Shown here one piece after another: positions 1 to 8,874 of a stretch of DNA of 64,000 nt (within the stretch, counting starts at the first letter, position 1; each line of letters starts with the position of its first letter). The notes under the pieces are model-generated. The model was given only the letters and a program-made list of their open reading frames with translations. It ran no database searches and was not told where the DNA came from. The translations under genes were made by a program, and so were the position numbers. This DNA comes from Polyangiaceae bacterium (GTDB lineage Bacteria > Myxococcota_A > Polyangia > Polyangiales > Polyangiaceae), in the NCBI GenBank assembly GCA_020846005.1, contig JADLEQ010000007.1, forward strand, positions 18,120 to 82,119. Direction: 5' to 3'.

Positions 1-681
1 CTTCGCCACCCACTCCTTCGCGACGTGGACGGACCGCACGACGACCTTCGACTTCTCGCGCTCGAAGGCCTGGAAGACCTCCGCGTCGGCGACTCGCACG
101 CGAGCGCGCACCAGATCCCGCACGCGCTCCGCGAGCAGCTCGCGCCGCTGCCAGAGCGAGAACTCCTTGGGGCTGCGGTTGGACCAGCTCTTGATGACGC
201 GCTGGTAGATCTCGTAGTCGAACGCCTTGGTCTGCGGGCTCTTGACCTGCAGCAGGCGGACGCCGTCGATGAGCCCGAGCGACGGCCCGAGCTTGGCCGC
301 CTCAGCGGCCGGGAGCGTGACCCGCGCGCGCCCGGCCATCAGCTCGGGCTCGATCTGCTCCTCGCCCACGCCCAGCCCGAGCCGCTCGGCCTCCATCAGC
401 AGCAGCTCGCGCTCGACGAGGCCCTCCAGGATCTTCGCTCGCAGCCCCTCGCGCTTGATCACCGCCGGCGCGACGCCGCGCAGCGCCAACCCCTCGGCCG
501 CGAAATAGTCCTTACGGTCTACGCAGCGCCCCTCGATCCGCACGGCGCACGTCCGCGACAGCGACGGGCCGCCCGCCCCGCGGCCCGGCCGGAACTCCAG
601 CGCGAAGATCACGATGATGGCGACGGCGATCGCGGCCACGAGGGCCTGCGCGACGCCTCCTGAGCGGAAGAAGCGGAGCAT
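1..681 (-). CDS. SurA/PpiD-like peptidyl-prolyl isomerase, N-terminal part (cut by window edge)
   Basis: The frame is open for 227 codons and runs off the left edge, so the C-terminus is missing. The protein starts MLRFFRSGG, followed by one hydrophobic helix (about residues 10-28, AQALVAAIAVAIIVIFAL) that would anchor it in the inner membrane. After it comes a helical region with ELLLMEAERLGLGVGEEQI and RELLAERVRDLVRARVRVAD. This resembles the SurA N-terminal chaperone domain of PpiD/SurA-type foldases, in which a helix pair precedes a parvulin PPIase domain; that catalytic domain would lie outside the window. The ATG at 681 has a weak purine-rich stretch upstream. The family role is folding of secreted proteins in the periplasm. 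The helix layout supports this family, but without the parvulin part it is an inference. Confidence 0.7.
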   Translation of the reverse strand, partial: MLRFFRSGGVAQALVAAIAVAIIVIFALEFRPGRGAGGPSLSRTCAVRIEGRCVDRKDYFAAEGLALRGVAPAVIKREGLRAKILEGLVERELLLMEAERLGLGVGEEQIEPELMAGRARVTLPAAEAAKLGPSLGLIDGVRLLQVKSPQTKAFDYEIYQRVIKSWSNRSPKEFSLWQRRELLAERVRDLVRARVRVADAEVFQAFEREKSKVVVRSVHVAKEWVAK

Positions 682-772
682 TTCTCTGGGACCCCGCGGG
701 GCGGGGAGCGGGGGTTACCACGCGCCGAGGGTGGCGGTCCACGAGGAGGCGCGCGCTCGCCGCCGAGGACCG

Positions 773-1213
773 TCAGCCGCGCCGCGGGCTCGCAATCTTT
801 TCCAGCCCGACGGCGAAGCGCAGCTCGAGGAGCAGCTCTGCCAGGCTCGCCACGGCCTTCACGAAGACCACCTCGGTGACGACATCGAGAGTCCGGCCGG
901 GGTCGCCTGGATCGGTGATCTGGACCACCGCGCTGGTCGTCTCCGCGTACCCCGCCGAGCGCGCCGGCTCCCCCAGCGCCCGCGCGCGTGACTCCAACTG
1001 CTCCGGGGAATCCCCAGGAAATACCGAGGACTGCGCCCTCGTCGTGAGCTGGACCCGCGCTGGCCGCTCCAGCAACGCCACCACCCCTGCGTCCATGATC
1101 AGGTTCTCCCGGACGCGCTCCGCCAGGACCAGGCGGTCCTCCGAGCTGCGGTAGATGGAGAAGCCCTCCGACCGAAGCACGCGCTTCAGCTCATTCGTCG
1201 AGGGGATGGGCAT
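773..1213 (-). CDS. conserved hypothetical protein, 146 aa
   Basis: I do not recognise a family. The frame stays open upstream to 1807, but the protein-like part begins at the ATG at 1213 (MPIPSTNELKRVLRSEGF); upstream residues look like read-through of the opposite strand. It is a soluble alpha/beta-looking protein with no signal peptide, membrane segment or cysteine. The second half has alternating hydrophobic strands (SAVVQITDPGDPGRTLDVVTE) and ends in a helix (AVASLAELLLELRFAVGL). It is transcribed divergently from the PilZ gene across a 208-bp gap and in the same direction as the SurA-like gene, 91 bp upstream of it. The start choice is fair; function is unknown. Confidence 0.6.
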   Translation of the reverse strand: MPIPSTNELKRVLRSEGFSIYRSSEDRLVLAERVRENLIMDAGVVALLERPARVQLTTRAQSSVFPGDSPEQLESRARALGEPARSAGYAETTSAVVQITDPGDPGRTLDVVTEVVFVKAVASLAELLLELRFAVGLEKIASPRRG

Positions 1214-1421
1214 GAGGCTTGCAGCGTAGGAGGTCGTGGGCCGGAGCTCGCCGCCCTGGTAGCGGGCCTGTCCTTCTGAATCGGATCTGGAGCTCTTCGT
1301 GCCGCTGGTAGTTCGGTCCCCCCTCGCAGTGCCGGGTGCGGCACAATCTTCGCAGGAGCGGCCGGTCCCGTCAAGCGTCGGGCCGGCAGGCCGGCTCCCA
1401 CTCTCGCGGCCGGGCTCTGGT

Positions 1422-1781
1422 ATGTTCACGTCGCTCGTGACGCGTCGGAACCTCACCCCAGCTCCTCCGGCGGCGGCCGGTGACGTCCACGGGACGCGCC
1501 GCTCCAGCGGCGCGCGCCTCGAGGCCTCCGAGCGGGTGCGTATCGTGGGTGAGGGTTTCGAGACGATCGGGTGGACGCTCAACGTGAGCCGGGGCGGTGT
1601 CCGGCTGATCGTGGAGGAGCCCCTCGGGATCGGCGGCGAATACCGGCTCCAGGTGGGTGACGACTCCGCGCCGTTCCGGGCCGCGCGGGTCGTCTGGGTG
1701 CAGGACGAGGCGGACGGACAGATCGTCGGGGCGCAGTTCCTCGACGGCAGCGGCTCCGAGATCCCGCCCCCCAACACCTGA
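1422..1781 (+). CDS. PilZ domain protein, 119 aa
   Basis: A small soluble protein consisting almost wholly of a PilZ domain. PilZ domains bind cyclic di-GMP through an Arg-rich N-terminal motif and a downstream [D/N]xSxxG motif. Here the basic stretch GTRRSSGARLEAS lies near residues 26-37 and NVSRGG near 57-62, followed by the expected beta-barrel strands (GVRLIVEEPL, GEYRLQV, AARVVWVQ). Many myxobacterial PilZ proteins are stand-alone single domains acting on motility or secretion partners. The ATG at 1422 (MFTSLVTRRN) is preferred because upstream codons look non-coding. The Arg motif is not a perfect RxxxR, so c-di-GMP binding is likely but not certain. Confidence 0.8.
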   Translation: MFTSLVTRRNLTPAPPAAAGDVHGTRRSSGARLEASERVRIVGEGFETIGWTLNVSRGGVRLIVEEPLGIGGEYRLQVGDDSAPFRAARVVWVQDEADGQIVGAQFLDGSGSEIPPPNT

Positions 1782-1842
1782 GCCGCGGCCGAGCGGCGCG
1801 GGGCCACGCCCGCGCTCGCCGGGCGCGTGATACGGGTTCGCC

Positions 1843-3927
1843 GTGGACGTGCCTTCGGCGTTCGCCCCCGGCGGTCCGGTGAGCCGCGCGCTCGACGGCT
1901 GGGAGCCCCGACCGGGTCAGGTCCAGATGGCGCTCGCCGTGGAGAGGGCCCTGCGCGTGGAGCACGTCCTGCTGTGCGAGGCCGGCACCGGGACGGGCAA
2001 GACCTTCGCCTATCTCGTGCCGGCGCTCCTCAGCGGCAAGAAGGTGATCGTCTCCACCGCGACGCGCGCCCTCCAGGACCAGATCTACCAGCGCGACCTC
2101 CCGGCGCTGGTCCGCGCGCTCGGCGTCGACGCGCCGGTGGCGCTCATGAAGGGGCTCGGCAACTACGTCTGCCGCCGACGCCTCGGTGAGGCCGTCCATC
2201 ACGCGAGCTCGCTCGACCCCGCTCGCGCCCAGGCGCTCGGCGTCGTCCAGCGGTTCACGGAGACCTCGGAGTCCGGCGACGTCTCGGAGCTCTCGGCGCT
2301 GCCGGAGGATCATCCCGTTTGGGCGGACGTGAGCTCCTCGAGCGAGACGCGCGTCGGCGCCGAGTGCGGGCACTTCGACGAGTGCTTCGTCACGAAGATG
2401 AAGCGCGACGCGGAGCGGGCGCGCCTCGTCGTCGTCAATCATCACCTCTTCTTCGCCGACCTCGCCGTGCGCGGAGACGGCCACCCCGGCAAGGTGCTCC
2501 CGGACCACGACGCGGTGATCTTCGACGAGGCCCACCAGCTCGAAGACGTGGCGACGCACTTCTTCGGCGTGCGCGTCTCCAGAGCGCGGGTCGAGCAGGT
2601 GCTCCGCGACGCGCGCCGGGCGCTCGAGCGCGCCGGGCTCGGCGAGCTCCTGCTCGCGGCGTTCGAGGGCCAGGGGCGCAGCCTCCCGCTGCTCGAGCGC
2701 GCGACCGATCGGTTCTTCGCGGCGGTGTCCGGGCGAGCGCGCCGCGACGAGGGGCGGGTGGCCGTCGAGGCCGAGGCGTGGACCGACCTCCGCGCCTACC
2801 ACGAGGAGCTCGACGACGCGCTCCGCGCGTTCGGCGCGTTCGCCCGTGACGTGGCCGGCAGGTTCGATGCCGGGGAGGGCCCGGTGCGCGGGAAGCGCGC
2901 CGCCGCGGTCGCGGAGGCGCTCGCGGTGGCCGGGCGCCGGGCGGAGTCGATGGCCGCCGATCTCACGCTGATCGGCCGCACCGGTGGGGGTCGGGTGTCG
3001 TGGGTCGAGGTGGGCGCGCGCAACGTGGCGGTCGGCGCGTCGCCCGTCGACGTCTCCGGCATCCTGCGGGACGGGGTGTTCGACTCCACTCCGGCCGTCG
3101 TGCTGACGAGCGCCACGCTCGGCACCACGGCCGCGCCCGCGGCGCTCGCGGACGCGGCCCCCGCGCCGGAGCCCGCCGGGGCGGGCGCCGACGGCCCGGG
3201 CGAGCGCTCGACCTTCGCGTTCCTGCGCGGGCGCCTCGGGCTCGAGGGGGCGTGCGCCGCCATCGAGGAGCTCGCCCTCCCGTCCCCCTTCGACTTCGCC
3301 GCGTCCGCGCTGCTCTACGTCCCCTCCGACCTGCCCGATCCGCGCGATCCGGGGTTCATCGCCGCCGCCGCCGCGCGCATCCACGAGCTCGTGCGCTGCT
3401 CGGGGGGCGGGGCGTTCGTGTTGACGACCAGCCGGCGATCGATGCGCGCGCTGCACGAGCGACTCGCCGGGCTGCTCGCGACGCCCCCGCTGCTCCAGGG
3501 GACGGCGCCCAAGGCGACGCTCGTCGCCCGGTTCCGTGAGGCCGGCGACGCCGTGCTCGTCGCGACCTCGAGCTTCTGGGAGGGCGTCGACGTGCCGGGG
3601 CGCGCGCTGCGTCTCGTGGTGCTGGAGAAGATCCCGTTCGCCGTGCCGACCGATCCGGTGTTCGCGGCGCGGTCGCGTGAGATCGAGGCGCGGGGCGAGA
3701 GCCCGTTCTCGCGCCTCGCGGTGCCGCAGGCCGCGATCGCGTTGCGCCAGGGCTTTGGCCGGCTGATCCGTGGGGAGCGTGATCGGGGCGTCGTCGCGCT
3801 GCTGGACGGCCGCGCGCTCGCCAAGGGCTACGGGCGGCGGCTGCTCGCGGCGCTCCCGCCCGCGCCGCGCACCGATCGGCTCGCGGTGGTCCAAGAGTTC
3901 TTCGGCGCACGCGCCGAGCGCGAGTAG
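1843..3927 (+). CDS. dinG: DinG/YoaA-family (XPD-like) ATP-dependent DNA helicase
   Basis: A superfamily 2 helicase of 694 aa. Walker A is EAGTGTGKT (residues 46-54), motif II is DEAH (228-231), and the C-terminal half has the family motifs SSFWEGVDVPG and QGFGRLIR. DinG/YoaA/XPD helicases unwind DNA 5' to 3' and carry a 4Fe-4S cluster bound by four cysteines between motifs Ia and II. In this region I find C110, C175 and C181, with the spacing of the last three E. coli DinG ligands (x4, x5), but the residue equivalent to the second cysteine is Arg170. The cluster may therefore be altered or lost. GTG start at 1843; the MBL gene follows 10 bp downstream on the same strand. Family call is secure. 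Confidence 0.9.
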   Translation: MDVPSAFAPGGPVSRALDGWEPRPGQVQMALAVERALRVEHVLLCEAGTGTGKTFAYLVPALLSGKKVIVSTATRALQDQIYQRDLPALVRALGVDAPVALMKGLGNYVCRRRLGEAVHHASSLDPARAQALGVVQRFTETSESGDVSELSALPEDHPVWADVSSSSETRVGAECGHFDECFVTKMKRDAERARLVVVNHHLFFADLAVRGDGHPGKVLPDHDAVIFDEAHQLEDVATHFFGVRVSRARVEQVLRDARRALERAGLGELLLAAFEGQGRSLPLLERATDRFFAAVSGRARRDEGRVAVEAEAWTDLRAYHEELDDALRAFGAFARDVAGRFDAGEGPVRGKRAAAVAEALAVAGRRAESMAADLTLIGRTGGGRVSWVEVGARNVAVGASPVDVSGILRDGVFDSTPAVVLTSATLGTTAAPAALADAAPAPEPAGAGADGPGERSTFAFLRGRLGLEGACAAIEELALPSPFDFAASALLYVPSDLPDPRDPGFIAAAAARIHELVRCSGGGAFVLTTSRRSMRALHERLAGLLATPPLLQGTAPKATLVARFREAGDAVLVATSSFWEGVDVPGRALRLVVLEKIPFAVPTDPVFAARSREIEARGESPFSRLAVPQAAIALRQGFGRLIRGERDRGVVALLDGRALAKGYGRRLLAALPPAPRTDRLAVVQEFFGARAERE

Positions 3928-3937
3928 GCTGCCGCCG

Positions 3938-5116
3938 ATGTCGCACCCGCCGCTGATCCCGATCCCCGAGGCGCTCGCCCGACTCGGGCTCGAGGAGCGG
4001 CTGCGCGTCGTGCCGGTGCAGAGCGGGTACCCGAGCCCCAAGCAGGTGAACCTCGTCGTGCGTCGCGTCGCTGACTCTGCGATGCTGTTCGAGTCGAGCG
4101 CGGCGGCGCCCGATCTGCTCGAGGAGACGCAGCGTGCGCTCGACGAAGCGGGAGTCGGCCGCCTCGACGCCGTCCTCGTCACGCACTGCCACGGCGACCA
4201 CGCCGGCGCGGCCGGGATCCTCGCCGGCCGCGGCCGCCCCCCGGGTGAGCGCGCCCCAATCCACCTCTCCTCGGTGGGGTATCGGTTCCTTACGCAGCCG
4301 GTCGCGGCGTTCCTCAACGAGACCTACGAGATCTACCTGGCGCGCTCCCACTGGGGGCTCCTCGAGTACGACACGCTGAGCCACGAGGAGATGATCGAGA
4401 ACGCGCTGCGCAAGCGGTTCAGCGGCTACTTCGCGCAGACGCCGAAGGCCGCGCTCCGGTTCGTGGACCGCGACGAGCTCCCGCCGGGCATCGCCGCGGT
4501 GCCCTCGCCCGGGCACTCCTGGGATTGCGTGCTCTACTTCGACGAGGCGCTCGGCGTCGCGATCCCCGGAGACACGATCATCTGTACGGGGATCGTCGAA
4601 CGTCCCGAGACGCACGCGTTCGTCGTCCCGATCTTCACCGTGGCGGGCCAGAGCTACTCGATGGCGTGGGAGCGCTACGTCCAGTCGATCACCCGACTCG
4701 AGGCGTTCTTCCGCTCCCACGAGGTGCGGATGATCCTCCCTCCCCACGGGCGGCTCGCCGTCGTGGATCCGCTCGCGTGGGTGCGGTTCGCGCGTGACTA
4801 CTTCCGTGAACTCTACCGCGCGCTCCGGGTCGACTTCCTCGGCGATCGCGCGCGCTCCGGGTCGCCCTTCCTGGCGTGCGACGTGGCCGCGCTCCTCCCG
4901 AGCACCGGCTCCCATCCCGTCTCGACGCCGGGCCACTTCTTCGGCATGTTGTGCGCGCTCGCCGACGACGGCTACCTCACCCTCGACGAGCACGTCCGCA
5001 CCCGCCAGATCCGCTTCACCCTGCGCGACGCGCTCCCTCCCGACTGGATCGAGGCCCGGCTCGCCGAGCCGGCCGGGCTGACGGTGCATCGAGCGCCCGG
5101 CGCCCGCTCGCCGTGA
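3938..5116 (+). CDS. MBL-fold metallohydrolase, 392 aa
   Basis: Metallo-beta-lactamase fold hydrolase. The metal-binding signature THCHGDHAG is at residues 82-90 (H83, H85, D87, H88). Later ligands fit PSPGHSWDCVLYF and AIPGDTI, and a C-terminal His lies in ILPPHGRL. The N-terminus (QVNLVVRR) matches proteins that hydrolyse thioesters or glyoxalase-II-like substrates. The last ~100 residues contain a helical domain seen in LACTB2-type MBL proteins. The substrate cannot be told from sequence. The ATG at 3938 is 10 bp after the helicase stop, suggesting co-transcription. It is convergent with the V4R-like gene, whose stop is 17 bp away. Confidence 0.85.
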   Translation: MSHPPLIPIPEALARLGLEERLRVVPVQSGYPSPKQVNLVVRRVADSAMLFESSAAAPDLLEETQRALDEAGVGRLDAVLVTHCHGDHAGAAGILAGRGRPPGERAPIHLSSVGYRFLTQPVAAFLNETYEIYLARSHWGLLEYDTLSHEEMIENALRKRFSGYFAQTPKAALRFVDRDELPPGIAAVPSPGHSWDCVLYFDEALGVAIPGDTIICTGIVERPETHAFVVPIFTVAGQSYSMAWERYVQSITRLEAFFRSHEVRMILPPHGRLAVVDPLAWVRFARDYFRELYRALRVDFLGDRARSGSPFLACDVAALLPSTGSHPVSTPGHFFGMLCALADDGYLTLDEHVRTRQIRFTLRDALPPDWIEARLAEPAGLTVHRAPGARSP

Positions 5117-5132
5117 GCGGCGCAGGGCGTCG

Positions 5133-5720
5133 TCAGCTCGCCCAGCCGAGGCGCAGCTCGCACGTCGCGCCGCCCGACGCCCGGCACGAGAGCTCATCCA
5201 CGATGATCGTCGCTCCGGGCCGGAGCTCGAACACGCCCTCGATCCAGCCCACCACGGAGAGGCAGTGCGCGCGGTGGGGCCGCGGCATCGACCGGATCTC
5301 CATGTGGACCACCTCGGGGGCGACGACCGTCCGGACCAACGCGCCAGAGTCGTAGTGCTTGTGCCAGAGGCCCCCGGCGATCTCGACGAATTTGGGCGGG
5401 TCGACGCCCTTCTCGAACATCGACCGCCACACCCCCGCGTTGTGCAGCGCCGCGAAGTGCCCTGCGTCACGCACCAACGCCAGATCGCCGTCGCCGAACA
5501 GCGTGTCGAGCTGGACATTCGCCTCGACGAACCAGCGGAAATCGACCCACGCGTCCGGGTCGACGGCGCCGCCGAGGAGGCTCCGGAGCTGCGGTGATAC
5601 TGCACCCAGGTATCGTTCAACCGCCGCCGCGCCGAAGCGCTCCTCGACGAACGCGCGGCGCACGCGGACGGCCGCCGCGGCGACCCGCCCTCCCGTCGCC
5701 GCGCGGTCGAACTCAGCCAT
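5133..5720 (-). CDS. V4R/heme-NO-binding-like single-domain protein (TIGR02265/DUF2378 type)
   Basis: A 195-aa soluble protein. The N-terminal helices (RRAFVEERFGAAAVERYL) and a middle FGDGDLALVRDAG...WHKHYDSG region lead into a C-terminal beta part ending DELSCRASGGATCELRLGW. The paired cysteines (CRASGGATC) followed by alternating strands are typical of the 4-vinyl-reductase (V4R) fold and related myxobacterial paralog families such as TIGR02265. V4R domains bind small hydrophobic ligands or metals and often act as sensors. No output domain is fused. The adjacent upstream gene on the same strand is the receiver protein with an H1-like tail, 105 bp away, so a signalling role is possible but unproven. 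Confidence 0.55.
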   Translation of the reverse strand: MAEFDRAATGGRVAAAAVRVRRAFVEERFGAAAVERYLGAVSPQLRSLLGGAVDPDAWVDFRWFVEANVQLDTLFGDGDLALVRDAGHFAALHNAGVWRSMFEKGVDPPKFVEIAGGLWHKHYDSGALVRTVVAPEVVHMEIRSMPRPHRAHCLSVVGWIEGVFELRPGATIIVDELSCRASGGATCELRLGWAS

Positions 5721-5825
5721 CGTCGGTCCACGCGGCGGCTCGGCTCGGCGGCGGCGCCGCCCGCCCGCTCCGGCGCCCGTGCTTGCGCTGCGGACTGCGG
5801 CGCGAGCGTGCCCCCGTCATCGCGG

Positions 5826-6521
5826 TCACCTCCTCGACGGCGACTTCCCGGCCGGCTTCTTCTTGGCGGGAGCCTTCTTCTTGGCGGGAGCCTTCTTCGC
5901 CGGGGCCTTCTTGGCGGGGGCCTTCTTCGCGGGGGCCTTCTTCGCGGGGGTCTTCTTCGCGGGGGCCTTCTTCGCGGGGGCCTTCTTCGCGGCTGGCTTC
6001 TTCGCGGCTGGCTTCTTCGCGGCTGGCTTCTTCGGCGCGGGGGCTCGCAGGGCGGGAGCTGCTGGCCGGGCGCGGCTCTTCTCTCCGTCGATGGGGCGCG
6101 GCACCGCGGGCGCGGCGTCGTGTCGGCCGAGCGCGCCCGCGCGGCGGCGGTCGAGCGCGGTTTGGATCGCCTCGTCGAGGATCCTCAGCTCGAACGGCTT
6201 GTCCACGTAGGCGTCGGCGCCGTACAGCGGCGCGGTCATCGCGTTGAGGTTCTCGCCGATGCCCGTGAGCATCACGACGCCGGTGTGCGCGAGCGACACC
6301 GCGTCGCGCACGTTGCGGCACACCTCCCACCCGTTCATCACGGGCATCATCACGTCGAGGATCATGAGATCGGGCAGGTGGTCGAGCGCCTTCTGCCAGG
6401 CCTCCTCGCCGTCCGAGGCCTCGAGCACCGTGAACCCCTTCGCGCGCAGGTGCTTGGCGGTCATCGTGCGGAGCGCGGGCTCGTCGTCGGCGATGAGCAC
6501 GGTCGGGCTGGGCGTCGGCAT
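5826..6521 (-). CDS. response regulator receiver domain with histone-H1-like Lys/Ala/Pro tail
   Basis: A 231-aa protein. Residues 1-125 form a CheY-like receiver: acidic pair D12-D13, phospho-acceptor D56 (LMILDVMMP), a conserved Thr in VVMLTG and the Lys in VDKPF. After a short linker, the C-terminal ~70 residues are about a dozen five-residue units of the PAAKK/APAKK type, ending KKPAGKSPSRR. Such tails resemble eukaryotic histone H1 and the bacterial AlgP and CarD-type basic tails, which bind DNA non-specifically. The ATG at 6521 has a strong GGAGG five bases upstream. I infer that phosphorylation could control a DNA-compacting or DNA-anchoring tail. No HTH domain is present and no kinase gene adjoins it. 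Confidence 0.85.
   Translation of the reverse strand: MPTPSPTVLIADDEPALRTMTAKHLRAKGFTVLEASDGEEAWQKALDHLPDLMILDVMMPVMNGWEVCRNVRDAVSLAHTGVVMLTGIGENLNAMTAPLYGADAYVDKPFELRILDEAIQTALDRRRAGALGRHDAAPAVPRPIDGEKSRARPAAPALRAPAPKKPAAKKPAAKKPAAKKAPAKKAPAKKTPAKKAPAKKAPAKKAPAKKAPAKKKAPAKKKPAGKSPSRR
5857..6035 (-). repeat. tandem 15-bp coding repeat (PAAKK/APAKK tail)
   Basis: About twelve near-identical 15-bp units (plus-strand form ttcttcgcgggggcc and variants) encode the basic tail of the receiver protein. Three units with ctggc form one block (PAAKK) and the ggggcc units another (APAKK), which suggests growth by duplication. One unit reads gtc instead of gcc (TPAKK). The array is prone to slippage, so tail length may vary between strains. 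Confidence 0.85.
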
Positions 6522-6752
6522 GGTGCCTCCATTCGAGACCACCCGGCCGGTCCGGGTCAAGCGACGTCTTGGCCGGCGCCCGAGGCGGCCGCGTCGCGCC
6601 CGCCCCGGAGGCCCGCCCAGCCCCGGCTGCCCGGCGTGGCGCCCCCGGGGCGGGGCGGCCGCCGAGCCCGGCTGGGCGCCGCCCGCGGGCGGGACACCCC
6701 GGGGAAGCAAAGCGTTCGGAACCTTCGCGCGTTAGAACGGTCGGGACCCGAC

Positions 6753-8795
6753 GTGCCGCCCCGAGACCCCAGCCTGGCCCGGCTCGCGCGCGCGGCGCGA
6801 CGGGCGGGGTTGCGCAGCCGTCTCGGGGACTCCTGCCGCCGGCTGGGGCGCTGGCTCCCGTGGCCGCTGCTCCTGGCCCTGGGTGCGCTCACCTACGTGA
6901 AGGTGGCCCGCGCGTCGCTCGAGGTCGCCGAACCGCTCCTGCTCGCGTGCGCGGGCGCCCTCGCGCTGGTGGTGGGGGGCGCCGCCGCGGCCGGGCTCGG
7001 GCGGAGGCCTCCCCGGCACGGTGCGGCGCTGCTCGACCGTCACCACGCCCTCGAGGGGCGCGTCGCGAGCGCGCTCGAGTTTCGAGACGTCCCCGCGGAT
7101 CGGCGGACGCCGCTCATGGAGCTGGCGATCGACGACGCGCTGGCCGTCGTCCGCGAGCTGTCGCCGCGCCGCGCGGTCCCGCTCCGGCTCCCACGCGAGG
7201 CGCCGCTGGTCGTGTGTCTCACGGCCGCGCTGGCGGGCGTGGCGCTCCTCGAGGTGCGGACGACTCGCGTCTTGCCCGCGGCGGCGGCGCGGATCGACCC
7301 GCTCGTCCTCACGGACGACGACCTCGAGCTCTTCCGCGACGCCTCGCGCGAGCTGGAGAAGGACACCCGCGATCCCGCGGTTCGCGCCGCCATCGGCCGC
7401 TTCAACCAGCTCCTCGAGGACGTGGCGGCGCGCCGTCTGGATCGCACCGAGGCGTTTCGCCGGCTGGCGGAGCTCGAGCGCGAGCTCGAGCAGGCGGCGG
7501 ACGCGTCGCGCGAGGCGCGGAGCGAGGGGCTGTCGGCCGTGGCGCGCGAGCTCGAAGAGAGCGCGCTCGCGCGACCGATCGCGCGCGCGCTCCAGGAGAG
7601 GCGCTTGCGCGACGCGGAGCAGGCGCTGCGCGAGCTGGCGGAGAAGCTCGCGAAGCAGCGCGGGCCGCCGCCGACCCAGGCCGAGCTCGAGCGCCTCCGA
7701 GAGGCGGTGAAGCGCGCGAGCGAGGCGTCGACGCGCCGCCTGGAGGAGGCGACCGCCCGCGAGCAGAAGGCGAACGAGGAGAGGCAGCGCTTGCTCCGCA
7801 AGAAGCAGGACGGCAAGGCGACCCGCCAGGACGAGCGCGCGCTCGAGAAGAAGGAGCGCGAGCTCGAGCGTCTCGGTCGCGAGAAGCGCCGCGCGGAGCA
7901 GGCCAAGCGCGAGATGAGCCAGCTCGATCGCGAGCTCCAGCGCGCGGCCGAGGAGCTGATGAAGGATCTCGGGGCCGGCGCCGAGGCGCTCCGCCGAGGC
8001 GCCGAGGACTTGAACCGAATGGCCGAGGAGGAGATGAGCGACGCGGAGAAGCGCGCGCTGAAGAAGCGCATCGAGGAGCTCCGCGAGCTCCTGCGGCAGC
8101 AGGGGCAGGCGGGCCGCGAGCGCATCCGACAAATGCAGCGGTTCGCCGACAAGGCGCGTGGTCGCGCGGGCGCCGGTGAGTCGGGCGAGGGGGGGCAGGA
8201 GGCTCCGGGCCAGCCGGGCTCCGAGCCCGGAGAGGGCGAGCAGCCGGGGGAGGGCGAGGGCGGCGAGGGCAAGGGAGCGCGCGGCGAAGAGGGCCAGGAG
8301 GGGGAGGGGGAGGGAGCGTCGCCGGGGACGGGGAAGGGGAGTCACCCGGGGCGAGGCGCGGGCGAAGGTCCCGGGCAGCTCCGGATCGGGAGGGGGCCGG
8401 GCGGCAAGTCGCTACGGCTTGAGGGGCGTGGGGAGCGGCCCGGCGCTGGGAGCGAGGGCGGGCGCGCCGGCGGAGGGACCGAGCCGGGCCAGGGTTCCGG
8501 CCGCGGCGGCGACGACTGGGGTACCGGCGGCGGCGGGGATCCGCGCGGCGACGCGACGGAGGCGATCGGCGAGGCCCAGGACGTGGCCGCCGCGGGCGTC
8601 GATACCGGGCGCGGCAAGGCCTCGAGCCAGGTGATCCGCGGCGCCGCGCAGCGCGGGTTCGTCGGGCGAGGCTACCGCAAGGTCTTCCGCGACTACCAAC
8701 ACGTCGCCGAGGAGCAGATGCGCGAGGACGACATCCCGCCCGGCTATCGCTTCTACGTGCAACGGTACTTCCAGCTCATCCGGCCGCGAGAGTGA
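6753..8795 (+). CDS. membrane-anchored coiled-coil protein, first gene of the MoxR/VWA operon
   Basis: About 680 aa. Three hydrophobic segments lie near residues 36-50, 61-82 and 151-167, followed by a long charged coiled coil (about 195-460, rich in Glu, Arg, Ala and Lys). A Gly/Glu/Pro low-complexity stretch (470-620) follows. The protein ends in a conserved-looking block (RKVFRDYQHVAEEQM...YVQRYFQLI). It resembles the DUF4175-like or BatB/C-linked coiled-coil proteins found beside MoxR-DUF58-VWA genes. It lies 79 bp upstream of moxR on the same strand. The GTG at 6753 is chosen because codons further upstream do not look coding; no clear ribosome binding site supports it, so the exact start is uncertain. 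Function is unknown, probably an envelope partner of the VWA proteins. Confidence 0.7.
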   Translation: MPPRDPSLARLARAARRAGLRSRLGDSCRRLGRWLPWPLLLALGALTYVKVARASLEVAEPLLLACAGALALVVGGAAAAGLGRRPPRHGAALLDRHHALEGRVASALEFRDVPADRRTPLMELAIDDALAVVRELSPRRAVPLRLPREAPLVVCLTAALAGVALLEVRTTRVLPAAAARIDPLVLTDDDLELFRDASRELEKDTRDPAVRAAIGRFNQLLEDVAARRLDRTEAFRRLAELERELEQAADASREARSEGLSAVARELEESALARPIARALQERRLRDAEQALRELAEKLAKQRGPPPTQAELERLREAVKRASEASTRRLEEATAREQKANEERQRLLRKKQDGKATRQDERALEKKERELERLGREKRRAEQAKREMSQLDRELQRAAEELMKDLGAGAEALRRGAEDLNRMAEEEMSDAEKRALKKRIEELRELLRQQGQAGRERIRQMQRFADKARGRAGAGESGEGGQEAPGQPGSEPGEGEQPGEGEGGEGKGARGEEGQEGEGEGASPGTGKGSHPGRGAGEGPGQLRIGRGPGGKSLRLEGRGERPGAGSEGGRAGGGTEPGQGSGRGGDDWGTGGGGDPRGDATEAIGEAQDVAAAGVDTGRGKASSQVIRGAAQRGFVGRGYRKVFRDYQHVAEEQMREDDIPPGYRFYVQRYFQLIRPRE

Positions 8796-8874
8796 ACTCG
8801 CGCCGCGCCTCCCCGCGCAACGGCGCGCCTGCCGTGCCCCACCGCTCCCGACCCATCCCCAGGAGATCCCCCCG

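Noticed and set aside
5104..5120. Repeat of CCGCTC-N5-GAGCGG here and at 44675-44691
   Set aside because: The arms are short and GC-rich, so two occurrences are expected by chance; contexts differ (gene end versus divergent promoter).
5857..6035. Non-coding minisatellite
   Set aside because: The units keep frame with the receiver protein and encode PAAKK/APAKK tail units.
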